DNA from: Betaproteobacteria bacterium
GTDB lineage: Bacteria > Pseudomonadota > Gammaproteobacteria > Burkholderiales > SG8-41
NCBI GenBank assembly: GCA_029863175.1
Contig: JAOTVX010000009.1
Span: 1 to 64,000, forward strand
DNA: 64,000 nt
Direction: 5' to 3'
Numbering within the stretch: the first letter of the stretch is position 1; each line of letters starts with the position of its first letter. Shown piece after piece: positions 44,408-52,388 of this stretch. Made by a program: the position numbers and the translations under genes. The notes under the pieces were generated by a model that was not told the DNA's origin, did no database searches, and worked only from the letters and a program-made list of their open reading frames with translations.

Positions 44408-45799
44408 ATGACGTTCGATCCTGCGATAGCGATGTACTTCTGGGGGTTCCTGCTCCTCTACGGCACGGTCATGTACGTGATCTCGCCGCACGCGCGCACG
44501 GTATCCAGTTTTTTCGCCGGAACGGACAACGCCGGGCGCCCGGCGAGCGCCTGGGCTCTCACGTGCAGCATCTTTATTAGCTGGATCTTCGCGAAATCCG
44601 TCACCAACGCCGCCAATCTGGGCGCCTCTTTCGGCGTCGTCGGCGGACTCGCCTACGCCACCTACTGGCTGTCCATTCCGCTGGCGGGTATCGTCATCTA
44701 CCGGCTGCGCACACGGCACGGCGCGACCGGCCTGGTACCGTTCCTGATATCGAAGTACGGACGGCTCGCGGCGGTGGGCTTCACGCTGGCCATCCTGATC
44801 CGTCTCTACAACGAAGTGTGGAGCAACACGGCCGTCGTAGGCGCTTATTACGGCAAGCCGGGTGAATGGACGTTCATCGCCGCGGCGCTGCTGTTCACAG
44901 CCGTCACGCTTTTCTACAGCCTCAAGGGGGGGCTGCGCAGCTCGATCTTCACGGACGTCATCCAAGCGGTACTCTTCGTCGCGGTGATGGCGGTGGTGCT
45001 GTTCGTGATCCTCCCCGAGCATGGCGCTGCCCGGCTACTGGCCACGGGCGAGTGGCGCCTCGATGCCGGTCTCGACCTGGTTTTCGTTGCATTGCTGCAG
45101 GTGCTCTCCTACCCGTTTCACGACCCCGTACTGACCGACCGCGGGTTCATCACCGAGGAGAAAAAGATGCTGCGCGCGATGATCATCGCCGGCATCTTCG
45201 GTTTCGCTTGCATCTTCGCCTTCAGTCTGGTGGGCGTGCACGCCCAGCTCGAGGGTCTGCCGTCCGGGGACAACATGCCCGGTGCGGTTGCGCTGGCGTT
45301 CGGTGCTCTGCCCTACCTCCTCATGACGATCGTGATGGTCATGGCGGCCGGCTCGACGCTCGACTCGACCTTCTCCTCGCTTGCCAAGTCGGTCGGGCAA
45401 GAAATGCCCCTGCTCGCCGGCCATGCGCCGGGGCCGCGAGCCGTGACCATCGGCATGTGGGCGATGCTGGCGATCGCGGTTTTTGGCAATCTCCCGATGA
45501 TCGCGGGAACCGACATCCTGAAGGCAACGACGCTGAGCGGGACCATGGTAATGGGGCTCGCGCCGGTTTTCCTGCTGGCCCCGTTCGTACAGTACTCGCC
45601 CTGGAGCTTCCACCTCGCGTTCTGGCCCGGCGTTGTGCTCGGCGTCATGCTCGCCGTGGGCGCGATCCCGCCAGCGTGGGCGATCGGGACCGGCAAGTAC
45701 GCGCTGTTGCTCGGCACCAATGCCTACGGGCTGGCAATCTGCCTGGCTGGCTTTGTGCTCCCCCTTGCCTGGCAACGCCTGAGTGCGCGGTCCACATGA
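44408..45799 (+). CDS. Sodium:solute symporter family protein
   Basis: This 463-residue protein has about 12-13 membrane segments and the SSS-family pattern: ISWIFAKSVTNAANLGASFG, YSLKGGLRSSIFTDVIQAVL, YPFHDPVLTDRGFITEEKKM and MVMAAGSTLDSTFSSLAKSV. SSS transporters import small solutes with Na+. In this cluster it may move a precursor or product of the arsenosugar-type pathway, an inference from position. Its TGA overlaps the next gene's ATG, and it starts 104 bases after arsS, with a repeat between. Confidence 0.88.
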   Translation: MTFDPAIAMYFWGFLLLYGTVMYVISPHARTVSSFFAGTDNAGRPASAWALTCSIFISWIFAKSVTNAANLGASFGVVGGLAYATYWLSIPLAGIVIYRLRTRHGATGLVPFLISKYGRLAAVGFTLAILIRLYNEVWSNTAVVGAYYGKPGEWTFIAAALLFTAVTLFYSLKGGLRSSIFTDVIQAVLFVAVMAVVLFVILPEHGAARLLATGEWRLDAGLDLVFVALLQVLSYPFHDPVLTDRGFITEEKKMLRAMIIAGIFGFACIFAFSLVGVHAQLEGLPSGDNMPGAVALAFGALPYLLMTIVMVMAAGSTLDSTFSSLAKSVGQEMPLLAGHAPGPRAVTIGMWAMLAIAVFGNLPMIAGTDILKATTLSGTMVMGLAPVFLLAPFVQYSPWSFHLAFWPGVVLGVMLAVGAIPPAWAIGTGKYALLLGTNAYGLAICLAGFVLPLAWQRLSARST

Positions 45800-46821
45800 G
45801 CCTCGACTCACGAAGCACGACTCACGAATCACGGGGTGACGCGCCCGGCCGCAGCTGCCCGCTTTCCTACCGCTATGCGCCCGCTTCGCTCGCGCGTGAG
45901 CCCGAGCTCGTCGCCGACACGCTCTATGTCGTTGGCGGCCTCTACGGCAACGGCCCCGCGCTCGCCAGCATCCTCGATCTCGCCGCAGCCGAGATGGGTC
46001 GTGCAGCGGTGGTCTTCAATGGGGACTTCAACTGGTTCAACGTCGATGCGGAGGGTTTCGAATCCATCAACCGCGCTGTCCTCGAGCACGTAGCGCTGCG
46101 CGGGAACGTGGAAACCGAACTCACCACGAACGACACCGCGGCGGGCTGTGGTTGCGGCTATCCGGACTGGGTAAGCGATGCCGAGGTCGGGCACTCGAAC
46201 GTGATCATGGAGCGACTGCGTGACACCGCACGCGCATTCCCCGAGCTGCGAGAGCGCCTCGGTCTGCTCCCCATGAATCTGGTGGCCCGCGTCGGCGGGG
46301 CACGCGTCGCGATCGTGCATGGAGACGCGGAGTCCCTGGCCGGCTGGGGATTCTCCCAAGAAGCGCTGGACGACCCGGGGCAGCTCGCGAGGGTGAGCCA
46401 GTGGTTCGACGAGGCTCGCGCGGACGTCTTTGCCAGCAGCCACACTTGCCTGCCGGTGGCTTGCGAGCTTCCCGGCGAGCGCGTTCTCGTCAACAACGGC
46501 GCCGCCGGCATGCCCAACTTCCGAGCGACGCGACACGGCGTCATCACGCGCATCAGCGGGACGCGGGCGCTCGCGACCGAAGCGCTTTACACGGTTTACG
46601 CCGGTGACGTCCGCGTCGAGGCGCTGCCGGTGCATTACGACGCTGCGCGTTTCGAGCGCGAGTTTCTCGTGAACTGGCCAGCGGGCTCGCCCGCGAACAC
46701 CTCTTACCACACGCGGATTACGCGCGGTCCGAACTATGAGGCGGACCGGGCGATCCGTCCCCATGCTACGCCGATTGGCTCTTCTCGCCAGCACCCGTTA
46801 CGACAGGAAAATCCGACATGA
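45796..46821 (+). CDS. Metallophosphoesterase-like protein with repeat-encoded N-terminus
   Basis: The 341-residue protein has a calcineurin-like layout: TLYVVGGLYGNGPALASILD, VVFNGDFNWFNVDAEGF, HVALRGNVETELTT, VARVGGARVAIVHGDAESLA and ADVFASSHTCLPVACELPGE. Relative to the standard motifs, GD, GN and HGD are kept, but the first D-x-H reads G-x-Y. So the metal site is atypical. Residues 2-13 (SLDSRSTTHESRG) are encoded by a degenerate ACTCACGAAGCACG repeat. The ATG overlaps the symporter stop. Similar phosphatase-like genes occur near ArsS homologues, from memory, but the role is unknown. Confidence 0.72.
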   Translation: MSLDSRSTTHESRGDAPGRSCPLSYRYAPASLAREPELVADTLYVVGGLYGNGPALASILDLAAAEMGRAAVVFNGDFNWFNVDAEGFESINRAVLEHVALRGNVETELTTNDTAAGCGCGYPDWVSDAEVGHSNVIMERLRDTARAFPELRERLGLLPMNLVARVGGARVAIVHGDAESLAGWGFSQEALDDPGQLARVSQWFDEARADVFASSHTCLPVACELPGERVLVNNGAAGMPNFRATRHGVITRISGTRALATEALYTVYAGDVRVEALPVHYDAARFEREFLVNWPAGSPANTSYHTRITRGPNYEADRAIRPHATPIGSSRQHPLRQENPT

Positions 46822-48965
46822 AAAAAAATAGGCTCGCACTGATCATCGTGATCGCGATCGCGATTGCGGCGTTCTTCATCTTCGACCTTGGGCGCTTCTT
46901 CACGCTCGAGTTCTTCAAGTCGCAGCAGGCGGCGATCGACGCGCACTTCACCGCGAACCCGTTACAGACCGCGGCCATCTTCTTCGTCATCTATGTCGCG
47001 GTGACCGGGCTTTCGCTACCGGGGGCAGCGCTGATGACGCTGATCGCCGGTGCGATATTCGGTCTGTTGTGGGGCACCGTGATCGTGTCGTTCGCCTCCA
47101 GCCTGGGCGCGACACTCGCATTCCTGGCGTCGCGCTTTCTCTTCCGCGACGCGATACAGAGCCGTTTTGGCGACAGCCTCAAGGCGATCAATGCCGGCGT
47201 CCAAAAGGACGGGGCCTTCTATCTCTTCACGCTGCGCCTGGTGCCCGCCTTTCCGTTCTTCGTGATCAACCTCGTCATGGGGCTCACACCGATTCGGACG
47301 TGGGCCTTCTACTGGGTCAGCCAGGTCGGCATGCTCGCCGGCACCATCGTCTACGTGAATGCCGGCACCCAGATCGCCAGGATTGAGTCACTGCGCGGCA
47401 TCCTGTCGCCCGAGCTCATCATTTCCTTCACTCTGCTCGGCGTCTTCCCGCTCATCGCCAAATGGGCCGTCAACGCAATCAAGGCGCGCAAGGTGTACGA
47501 GAAATGGCAGCGGCCGCGGCACTTCGAGCGCAATCTGGTGGTGATTGGCGCGGGCTCGGCTGGCCTGGTCTCGGCCTACATTGCGGCCGCGGTCAAGGCC
47601 AAGGTGACGCTGGTCGAGAAGCACAAGATGGGCGGCGACTGCTTGTATACCGGCTGCGTGCCGTCCAAGGCACTCATCAAGTCGGCGCGTTTGCTCTCGC
47701 AGATCCGGCGCGCGCCCGAATTCGGGCTCAAGTCGGCGAGCGCCGAATTCGACTTTGCCGACGTGATGGAGCGGGTGCAGCGCGTGGTGAAAACGATCGA
47801 GCCCCATGATTCAGCCGAGCGCTACACGAGCCTGGGGGTCGAATGCATCGAGGGAGAGGCAAAGATCACCTCGCCCTGGACGGTCGAAGTGAGGACGCCG
47901 GCCGGGGTGCGCACGCTCACGACGCGGGCCATCGTCATCGCGGCAGGCGCCCGGCCCTTCGTGCCGCCGATCCCCGGCGTCGACGAGGTGGGCTATCTCA
48001 CCTCGGACACGGTCTGGCAGCTGCGTCAGCTCCCGAAACGGCTGGTCGTGCTGGGCGGCGGGCCGATTGGCTCCGAGCTGACCCAGGCTTTCGCGCGTCT
48101 CGGCTCACAGGTCACCCAGGTCGAGATGCTGCCGCGCATCATGATCCGCGAGGATCCCGAGATCTCCGACTTGGTGATGGGCCAGTTCCGGAAGGAAGGC
48201 ATCAACGTCCTGGTCAACCACAAGGCCAAGCAGTTCAAGGTCGAGAACGGCGAGAAAGTCCTCATTGCCGAGCACGAGGGGCGTGACATACGCATTCCCT
48301 TCGACGAGCTGCTGTGCGCCGTGGGACGCGTTGCGAATACCTCGGGCTACGGGCTGGAGGAACTCGGTATACCGACGACGAGAGCGCGCACCGTCGAAAC
48401 CAACGAGTATCTGCAGACCCTTTACCCCAACATTTTTGCCTGCGGCGATGTCGCGGGACCGTATCAGTTCACCCACACCGCCGCTCATCAGGCTTGGTAC
48501 GCGGCGGTAAACGCCTTGTTCGGCCGCTTCCGCAAATTCAAGGCCGACTACTCCGTCATTCCGTGGGCAACGTTTACCGAGCCGGAAGTCGCGCGCGTGG
48601 GCCTGAACGAGACCGAAGCAAGGGAAAAGAACATCCCGTACGAGGTTACGAACTACGGCATCGACGATCTCGATCGGGCCATTGCCGACGAGGAAGCGCA
48701 CGGCGTCGTCAAGGTGCTCACCGTCCCGGGCAAGGACCGGATCCTTGGCGTCACCATCGCCGGAGAACATGCGGGCGACCTGATCATCGAGTACATCGCT
48801 GCCATGCGCCATGGCATCGGTTTGAACAAGATTCTCGGTACCATCCACATCTATCCGACCCTCGCCGAGGCCAACAAGTACGCTGCAGGCGTGTGGAAAA
48901 AAGCCCACACGCCTAAGGAATTACTAAGGTGGGTCGACAAATATCACGCCTGGGTGCGCGGGTGA
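46818..48965 (+). CDS. Fusion of a TVP38/TMEM64 membrane domain and a mercuric reductase/dihydrolipoyl dehydrogenase-like flavoprotein
   Basis: The 715-residue protein has two parts. Residues 1 to about 220 form a SNARE-associated/TVP38 membrane domain (FFVIYVAVTGLSLPGAALMT, FPFFVINLVMGLTPIRTWAF). Residues from about 232 are a pyridine nucleotide disulfide oxidoreductase with the FAD motif VVIGAGSAGLVSAYIAA and the redox pair in GGDCLYTGCVPSKALIKSAR. NAD(P) binding is in VVLGGGPIGSELTQAFARLG and the C-terminal interface ends with HIYPTLAEANKYAAGVWKKA, without the cysteine pair of MerA. It could pass electrons to a membrane-bound thiol or metal(loid) substrate. Its ATG overlaps the previous stop. 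Confidence 0.9.
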   Translation: MKKNRLALIIVIAIAIAAFFIFDLGRFFTLEFFKSQQAAIDAHFTANPLQTAAIFFVIYVAVTGLSLPGAALMTLIAGAIFGLLWGTVIVSFASSLGATLAFLASRFLFRDAIQSRFGDSLKAINAGVQKDGAFYLFTLRLVPAFPFFVINLVMGLTPIRTWAFYWVSQVGMLAGTIVYVNAGTQIARIESLRGILSPELIISFTLLGVFPLIAKWAVNAIKARKVYEKWQRPRHFERNLVVIGAGSAGLVSAYIAAAVKAKVTLVEKHKMGGDCLYTGCVPSKALIKSARLLSQIRRAPEFGLKSASAEFDFADVMERVQRVVKTIEPHDSAERYTSLGVECIEGEAKITSPWTVEVRTPAGVRTLTTRAIVIAAGARPFVPPIPGVDEVGYLTSDTVWQLRQLPKRLVVLGGGPIGSELTQAFARLGSQVTQVEMLPRIMIREDPEISDLVMGQFRKEGINVLVNHKAKQFKVENGEKVLIAEHEGRDIRIPFDELLCAVGRVANTSGYGLEELGIPTTRARTVETNEYLQTLYPNIFACGDVAGPYQFTHTAAHQAWYAAVNALFGRFRKFKADYSVIPWATFTEPEVARVGLNETEAREKNIPYEVTNYGIDDLDRAIADEEAHGVVKVLTVPGKDRILGVTIAGEHAGDLIIEYIAAMRHGIGLNKILGTIHIYPTLAEANKYAAGVWKKAHTPKELLRWVDKYHAWVRG

Positions 48966-48986
48966 TGCTGAGGGATGAGGGATGAA
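48964..48986 (+). repeat. GAGGGATGAGGGATG repeat providing the DUF547 gene start
   Basis: The units TGATGCTGAGGGATGAGGGATG run from the stop of the preceding gene to the ATG at 48982. GAGGG in the last unit serves as the ribosome binding site and the ATG is part of the repeat. Confidence 0.65.
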
Positions 48987-49818
48987 AACCGTCATCTCCT
49001 TAATCGCGCTGCTCGCGCAGCTCGCTGCGGGCAGCGCGATAGCGCAAGGATTCGACCACGAATATAAGGCTTGGGATGCGTTGGTGAAGAAGCACGTGGT
49101 GCTGATCGACGGCGGCAAGGCGTCGCGCGTGCGCTATGACGGCTTCGCGGAGGACCGGGCCGCGCTGACGTCGTATTTGGATTCGCTGTCCCGCGTTACC
49201 AAACAACAATTCACCGGCTGGAGTAAGGCGCAACGCATGGCCTTCCTGATCAACGCGTACAATGCGTTTACCATCGAGAAGATCCTGATGCGCTACCCCG
49301 ACATCGATTCGATCTGGGATTTTGGCAAGCTCTTCAGCAATCCGTTCAAGGACCGCTTCTTCCGGCTCCTCGGCACCGAGTTAAGCCTCGATGATATCGA
49401 GCACGGGATGCTGCGGCGGCCCGGCGCCTATGACGAGCCACGCGTTCACTTCGCGGCAAACTGCGCCTCGATCGGCTGCCCGATGCTGCGCGAGGAACCG
49501 TATGTCGCCGCGAGCCTCGAGGCCCAGCTCGAAGAGCAAACACGGCGTTTCCTCTCGGACCGGACGCGAAACCGCTTTGATCCTCGCGGTGGACGGCTCG
49601 AGGTCTCCAGGATCTTCGACTGGTTTGAGGCGGACTGGACGAGCGGCTACCGCGGCTTCGAGGGAAAGTCACCGCCTCTTCATTCGCGGCGGCAGTTCCT
49701 GGCCACGTACGCGGATCTGCTCGCCGACAACCCCGGGCACCGGCGCGTCATACGGGCGCAGAAGGTGGAAATCGCTTTTCTGGATTATGATTGGGGGCTC
49801 AACGACGCCACACGCTAA
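48982..49818 (+). CDS. DUF547 domain-containing protein, exported
   Basis: The 278-residue product has a signal peptide (MKTVISLIALLAQLAAGSAIAQG). A DUF547 domain follows with SKAQRMAFLINAYNAFTIEK, SLDDIEHGMLRRPGAYDEPR, VHFAANCASIGCPMLREEPY and EVSRIFDWFEADWT. The Cys/His-containing HFAANCASIGCP motif is the family core and recalls a cysteine hydrolase-like active site. Function is not known. In arsenosugar-type clusters DUF547 is a common companion, from memory of genome context. It starts in the repeat at 48964-48986, 16 bases after the reductase gene. Confidence 0.87.
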   Translation: MKTVISLIALLAQLAAGSAIAQGFDHEYKAWDALVKKHVVLIDGGKASRVRYDGFAEDRAALTSYLDSLSRVTKQQFTGWSKAQRMAFLINAYNAFTIEKILMRYPDIDSIWDFGKLFSNPFKDRFFRLLGTELSLDDIEHGMLRRPGAYDEPRVHFAANCASIGCPMLREEPYVAASLEAQLEEQTRRFLSDRTRNRFDPRGGRLEVSRIFDWFEADWTSGYRGFEGKSPPLHSRRQFLATYADLLADNPGHRRVIRAQKVEIAFLDYDWGLNDATR

Positions 49819-49822
49819 TGCT

Positions 49823-49909
49823 GTTCAAGGTTGGACGAACGTTGCACGCGAAGTTCCCCGCTTTGAACTTTGAACTTTGAACCCGGAACCCGGAACTTGG
49901 AACCTGGAA
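49823..49909. repeat. Two-arm GGTTC/GGAAC repeat after the DUF547 gene
   Basis: A short left arm, TTCAAGGTTGGAC, is followed by a different core (about 49833-49860). The long right arm is CTTTGAACTTTGAACTTTGA, CCCGGAACCCGGAACTTGG and AACCTGG. The core does not match the pilX/murJ copies. Confidence 0.7.
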
Positions 49910-49930
49910 ATTTGAGCGGCAAAGCCCGTA

Positions 49931-50611
49931 ATGCTCTCAATCATCATCCCCTGTCTTAACGAAGCCGAGGGCATTGAGCGCACGCTCGCGACGCTCGAGC
50001 CGGTGCGCTGCCGTGGCGCGGAGGTGATCGTGGTCGACGGCGGCAGCGACGACGGGACGACGGGACGCGCTGCGCCCCTGGCCGACGTCGTAATCGCGGC
50101 ACCGCTTGGCCGCGCCTCGCAGATGAATGCAGGTGCTGGCCGCGCCCGGGGCGAGATCCTGCTGTTCCTGCACGCTGATACGCTGCTGCCGGAAGCGGCT
50201 GATGGCCTCGTCATCGACGGCCTCAAGCGCGCGCGCCGCAGCTGGGGACGCTTCGATGTCAGGATCGACGGCCGGCACCCCCTCCTGCGAGCAGTTGAGC
50301 GCTTGATGAACGCGCGCTCGCGCCTGACGGGTATTGCGACCGGCGATCAGGCCATCTTCGTCACGCGCACGCTCTTCACCGCTGCGGGTGGTTTCCCCGA
50401 CATACCGCTGATGGAGGACATCGAGCTGTCGAAGCGCCTCAAGCGCTTCGGTTCGCCCCTGTGCCTCAATCACTGCATCGTCACCTCGGGACGACGCTGG
50501 GAGAAACGCGGCGTGCTGCGCACTATCTGGCTCATGTGGGGGCTGCGGCTGGCGTACTGGCTGGGTGCCGACCCCGGCAAGCTCGCGCTGCGCTATGACG
50601 GAAATCGCTAG
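49931..50611 (+). CDS. TIGR04283-type arsenosugar biosynthesis glycosyltransferase
   Basis: The 226-residue family 2 glycosyltransferase opens MLSIIIPCLNEAEGIERTLA. It has EVIVVDGGSDDGTTGRAAPL, NAGAGRARGEILLFLHADTL (the DxD-like HAD) and ATGDQAIFVTRTLFTAAGGF, then DIPLMEDIELSKRLKRFGSP. This short form corresponds to TIGR04283, which NCBI names as an arsenosugar biosynthesis glycosyltransferase. It probably attaches or modifies the sugar part, a function inferred from ArsS context. The next gene is a TIGR04282-type partner 71 bases downstream, an arrangement common for this pair. Confidence 0.88.
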   Translation: MLSIIIPCLNEAEGIERTLATLEPVRCRGAEVIVVDGGSDDGTTGRAAPLADVVIAAPLGRASQMNAGAGRARGEILLFLHADTLLPEAADGLVIDGLKRARRSWGRFDVRIDGRHPLLRAVERLMNARSRLTGIATGDQAIFVTRTLFTAAGGFPDIPLMEDIELSKRLKRFGSPLCLNHCIVTSGRRWEKRGVLRTIWLMWGLRLAYWLGADPGKLALRYDGNR

Positions 50612-50682
50612 AAACAATTTGGCTGATCCACCGTTGAGAAACAAATATCGGCGTCCATCTGCGGCTAGATTGCGTTTTCTTG

Positions 50683-51318
50683 ATGAGTTCCACCGTCGTA
50701 ATGGTTTTCGCCAAGGCGCCGCAGCCGGGGGCGATCAAGACCCGTTTAATACCGCTGCTTGGCCCAGAAGGCGCCGCGGCGCTGCACGCGCGGCTGGTGA
50801 AGCACACGCTCGCGACCGTCCGCAAGGCGGCGCTCGACGCGGTCGAGCTGCATTGCGCCCCGGATTGCGATGACGACTTCTTCCGCTTCTGCAGCAATCG
50901 TTACCGCGCGGACCTCGTGGCCCAAGCCGACGGGGATCTCGGCGCACGCATGGCTGCCGCTGTGAGCGCCGCCCTCGCGGTTCATGCGCGCGTGCTTTTG
51001 ATCGGCAGCGACTGTCCGGCCCTCACCGCGCGCCACCTGCGGCAAGCCAACCAGGCGCTGCTCGATGGGGCCGCTGCCGTGCTCGTCCCGGCCGAGGACG
51101 GCGGCTACGTGCTGCTGGGCCTTACGCGTTCTGACAAGCGCCTCTTCGAGGGCATTGCCTGGGGCAGCGACACCGTGTTCGCGGATACCCGCGCGCGCCT
51201 TCGCGCGCTCGGCTGGCACTGGCACGAGCTCGAGGCCTTGTGGGACGTCGACCGGCCGGAAGATTACCAGCGGCTCATCGAATCGAAACTGCTCGACGAG
51301 CATCCCGCCCCACGCTAG
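50683..51318 (+). CDS. TIGR04282-type arsenosugar biosynthesis glycosyltransferase (DUF2064)
   Basis: The 211-residue protein begins MSSTVVMVFAKAPQPGAIKT, with the nucleotide-sugar motif KAPQPGAIKTRL. It continues with AQADGDLGARMAAAVSAAL, RVLLIGSDCPALTARHLRQA, VLVPAEDGGYVLLGL and IAWGSDTVFADTRARL. This is the DUF2064/TIGR04282 family (rSAM- and ArsS-associated nucleotidyl/glycosyltransferase). A TTG immediately upstream is in frame but the ATG at 50683 is preferred. It partners the preceding transferase. The gene is followed by a perfect heptamer array. Confidence 0.88.
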   Translation: MSSTVVMVFAKAPQPGAIKTRLIPLLGPEGAAALHARLVKHTLATVRKAALDAVELHCAPDCDDDFFRFCSNRYRADLVAQADGDLGARMAAAVSAALAVHARVLLIGSDCPALTARHLRQANQALLDGAAAVLVPAEDGGYVLLGLTRSDKRLFEGIAWGSDTVFADTRARLRALGWHWHELEALWDVDRPEDYQRLIESKLLDEHPAPR

Positions 51319-51363
51319 GCTTTGCCGCAGCGCTTCCGGAAACGCTTGTATTTTGTAACTTGC

Positions 51364-51423
51364 CACTCATCACCCGTCACCCGTCACCCGTCACCCGTCA
51401 CCCGTCACCCGTCACCCGTCACC
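51364..51423. repeat. Perfect CACCCGT heptamer array before the sulfurtransferase gene
   Basis: Seven identical CACCCGT units (51371-51419) are preceded by one variant unit, CACTCAT, and followed by a partial CACC. The array ends 11 bases before the sulfurtransferase ATG. It is the only perfect tandem array in the window. Confidence 0.9.
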
Positions 51424-51434
51424 AAGCATTGGAA

Positions 51435-52277
51435 ATGAGATACACAACCCTCGTCTCCGTCAGCGATCTCGCCGCACATCTCAACGACCCCGATTGGATC
51501 GTGTGCGACTGCCGCCACGATCTCGTCAAGACCGACGCGGGCCGCAGCGCCTACGCACAAGCCCATATTCCCGGCGCGCGCTTCGTACATCTCGATGAGG
51601 ACCTGTCGGCGCCACTGACGGGACGCAACGGCCGCCACCCCCTGCCCGATCCGGCGAAGTTCGTGGCACGCCTCGGCGCGCTTGGTATACACAACGGCAA
51701 ACAGGTTGTCGCCTATGATGCGACCGGCGGCGCCTACGCTGCGCGGCTCTGGTGGATGTTGCGATGGGTCGGACACGAGGCCATCGCCGCGCTCGACGGT
51801 GGATGGGATGCGTGGCTCGCCGCCACGCATCCCATTACGGACCAACTTCCGCCGATAACGGCGGCCCGATTCAACATGCGTGTCAGGAACGACGCGGCAC
51901 TTGATTCAGAATTCATCCTTTCGAGTCGTGGTAAGCCCGTGCCGCTTTTGCTGGATGCCCGCGGCGCGGACCGCTTCCGCGGCGAGAACGAAGCGCTCGA
52001 CCCGGTTGGCGGGCACATCCCCGGCGCGGTGAACCGCTTCTTCCGCCACAATCTCGATGTCGACGCCAAATTCAAGCCACCGACGACCCTCAGGCAGGAA
52101 TTCGATGAGTTACTTGGAAATAATGCGCCCGGGAACGTGGCGCATTATTGCGGCTCGGGCGTCACCGCGTGCCACAACCTGCTCGCGATGGAAATCGCGG
52201 GATTGTGCGGCTCCCGCCTCTACGCCGGCTCGTGGAGCGAGTGGTGCAGCGATCCCTCCCGCCCCATCGAGCGCTGA
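51435..52277 (+). CDS. Thiosulfate/3-mercaptopyruvate sulfurtransferase (two rhodanese domains)
   Basis: The 280-residue protein has a non-catalytic N-terminal rhodanese domain (DWIVCDCRHDLVKTDAGRSA, YAQAHIPGARFVHLDEDLS). The catalytic domain (LLLDARGADRFRGENEALDP, GGHIPGAVNRFFR) has the active loop Cys239-GSGVTAC. The loop CGSGVTA resembles mercaptopyruvate sulfurtransferases more than rhodanese CRKGVT, though substrate use overlaps. It closes the arsenosugar-type cluster and may supply sulfur or handle thiol forms of the metalloid, an inference. A GGAAA precedes the ATG closely and the heptamer array lies just upstream, so expression might vary with copy number. Confidence 0.9.
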   Translation: MRYTTLVSVSDLAAHLNDPDWIVCDCRHDLVKTDAGRSAYAQAHIPGARFVHLDEDLSAPLTGRNGRHPLPDPAKFVARLGALGIHNGKQVVAYDATGGAYAARLWWMLRWVGHEAIAALDGGWDAWLAATHPITDQLPPITAARFNMRVRNDAALDSEFILSSRGKPVPLLLDARGADRFRGENEALDPVGGHIPGAVNRFFRHNLDVDAKFKPPTTLRQEFDELLGNNAPGNVAHYCGSGVTACHNLLAMEIAGLCGSRLYAGSWSEWCSDPSRPIER

Positions 52278-52388
52278 CACGACGGGCCCCGTTCAAAGCT
52301 CTGGCTCCACCAACGCGAGCGCTGCGGAGTCGGGCGTCACCGACGCATCCTCGGCGTCACACGACCGGGTCAAGGCACGCGCTGTCAT

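Noticed and set aside
51364..51423. Heptamer array considered as a CRISPR
   Set aside because: Units are seven bases with no spacers, so it is a simple tandem array.
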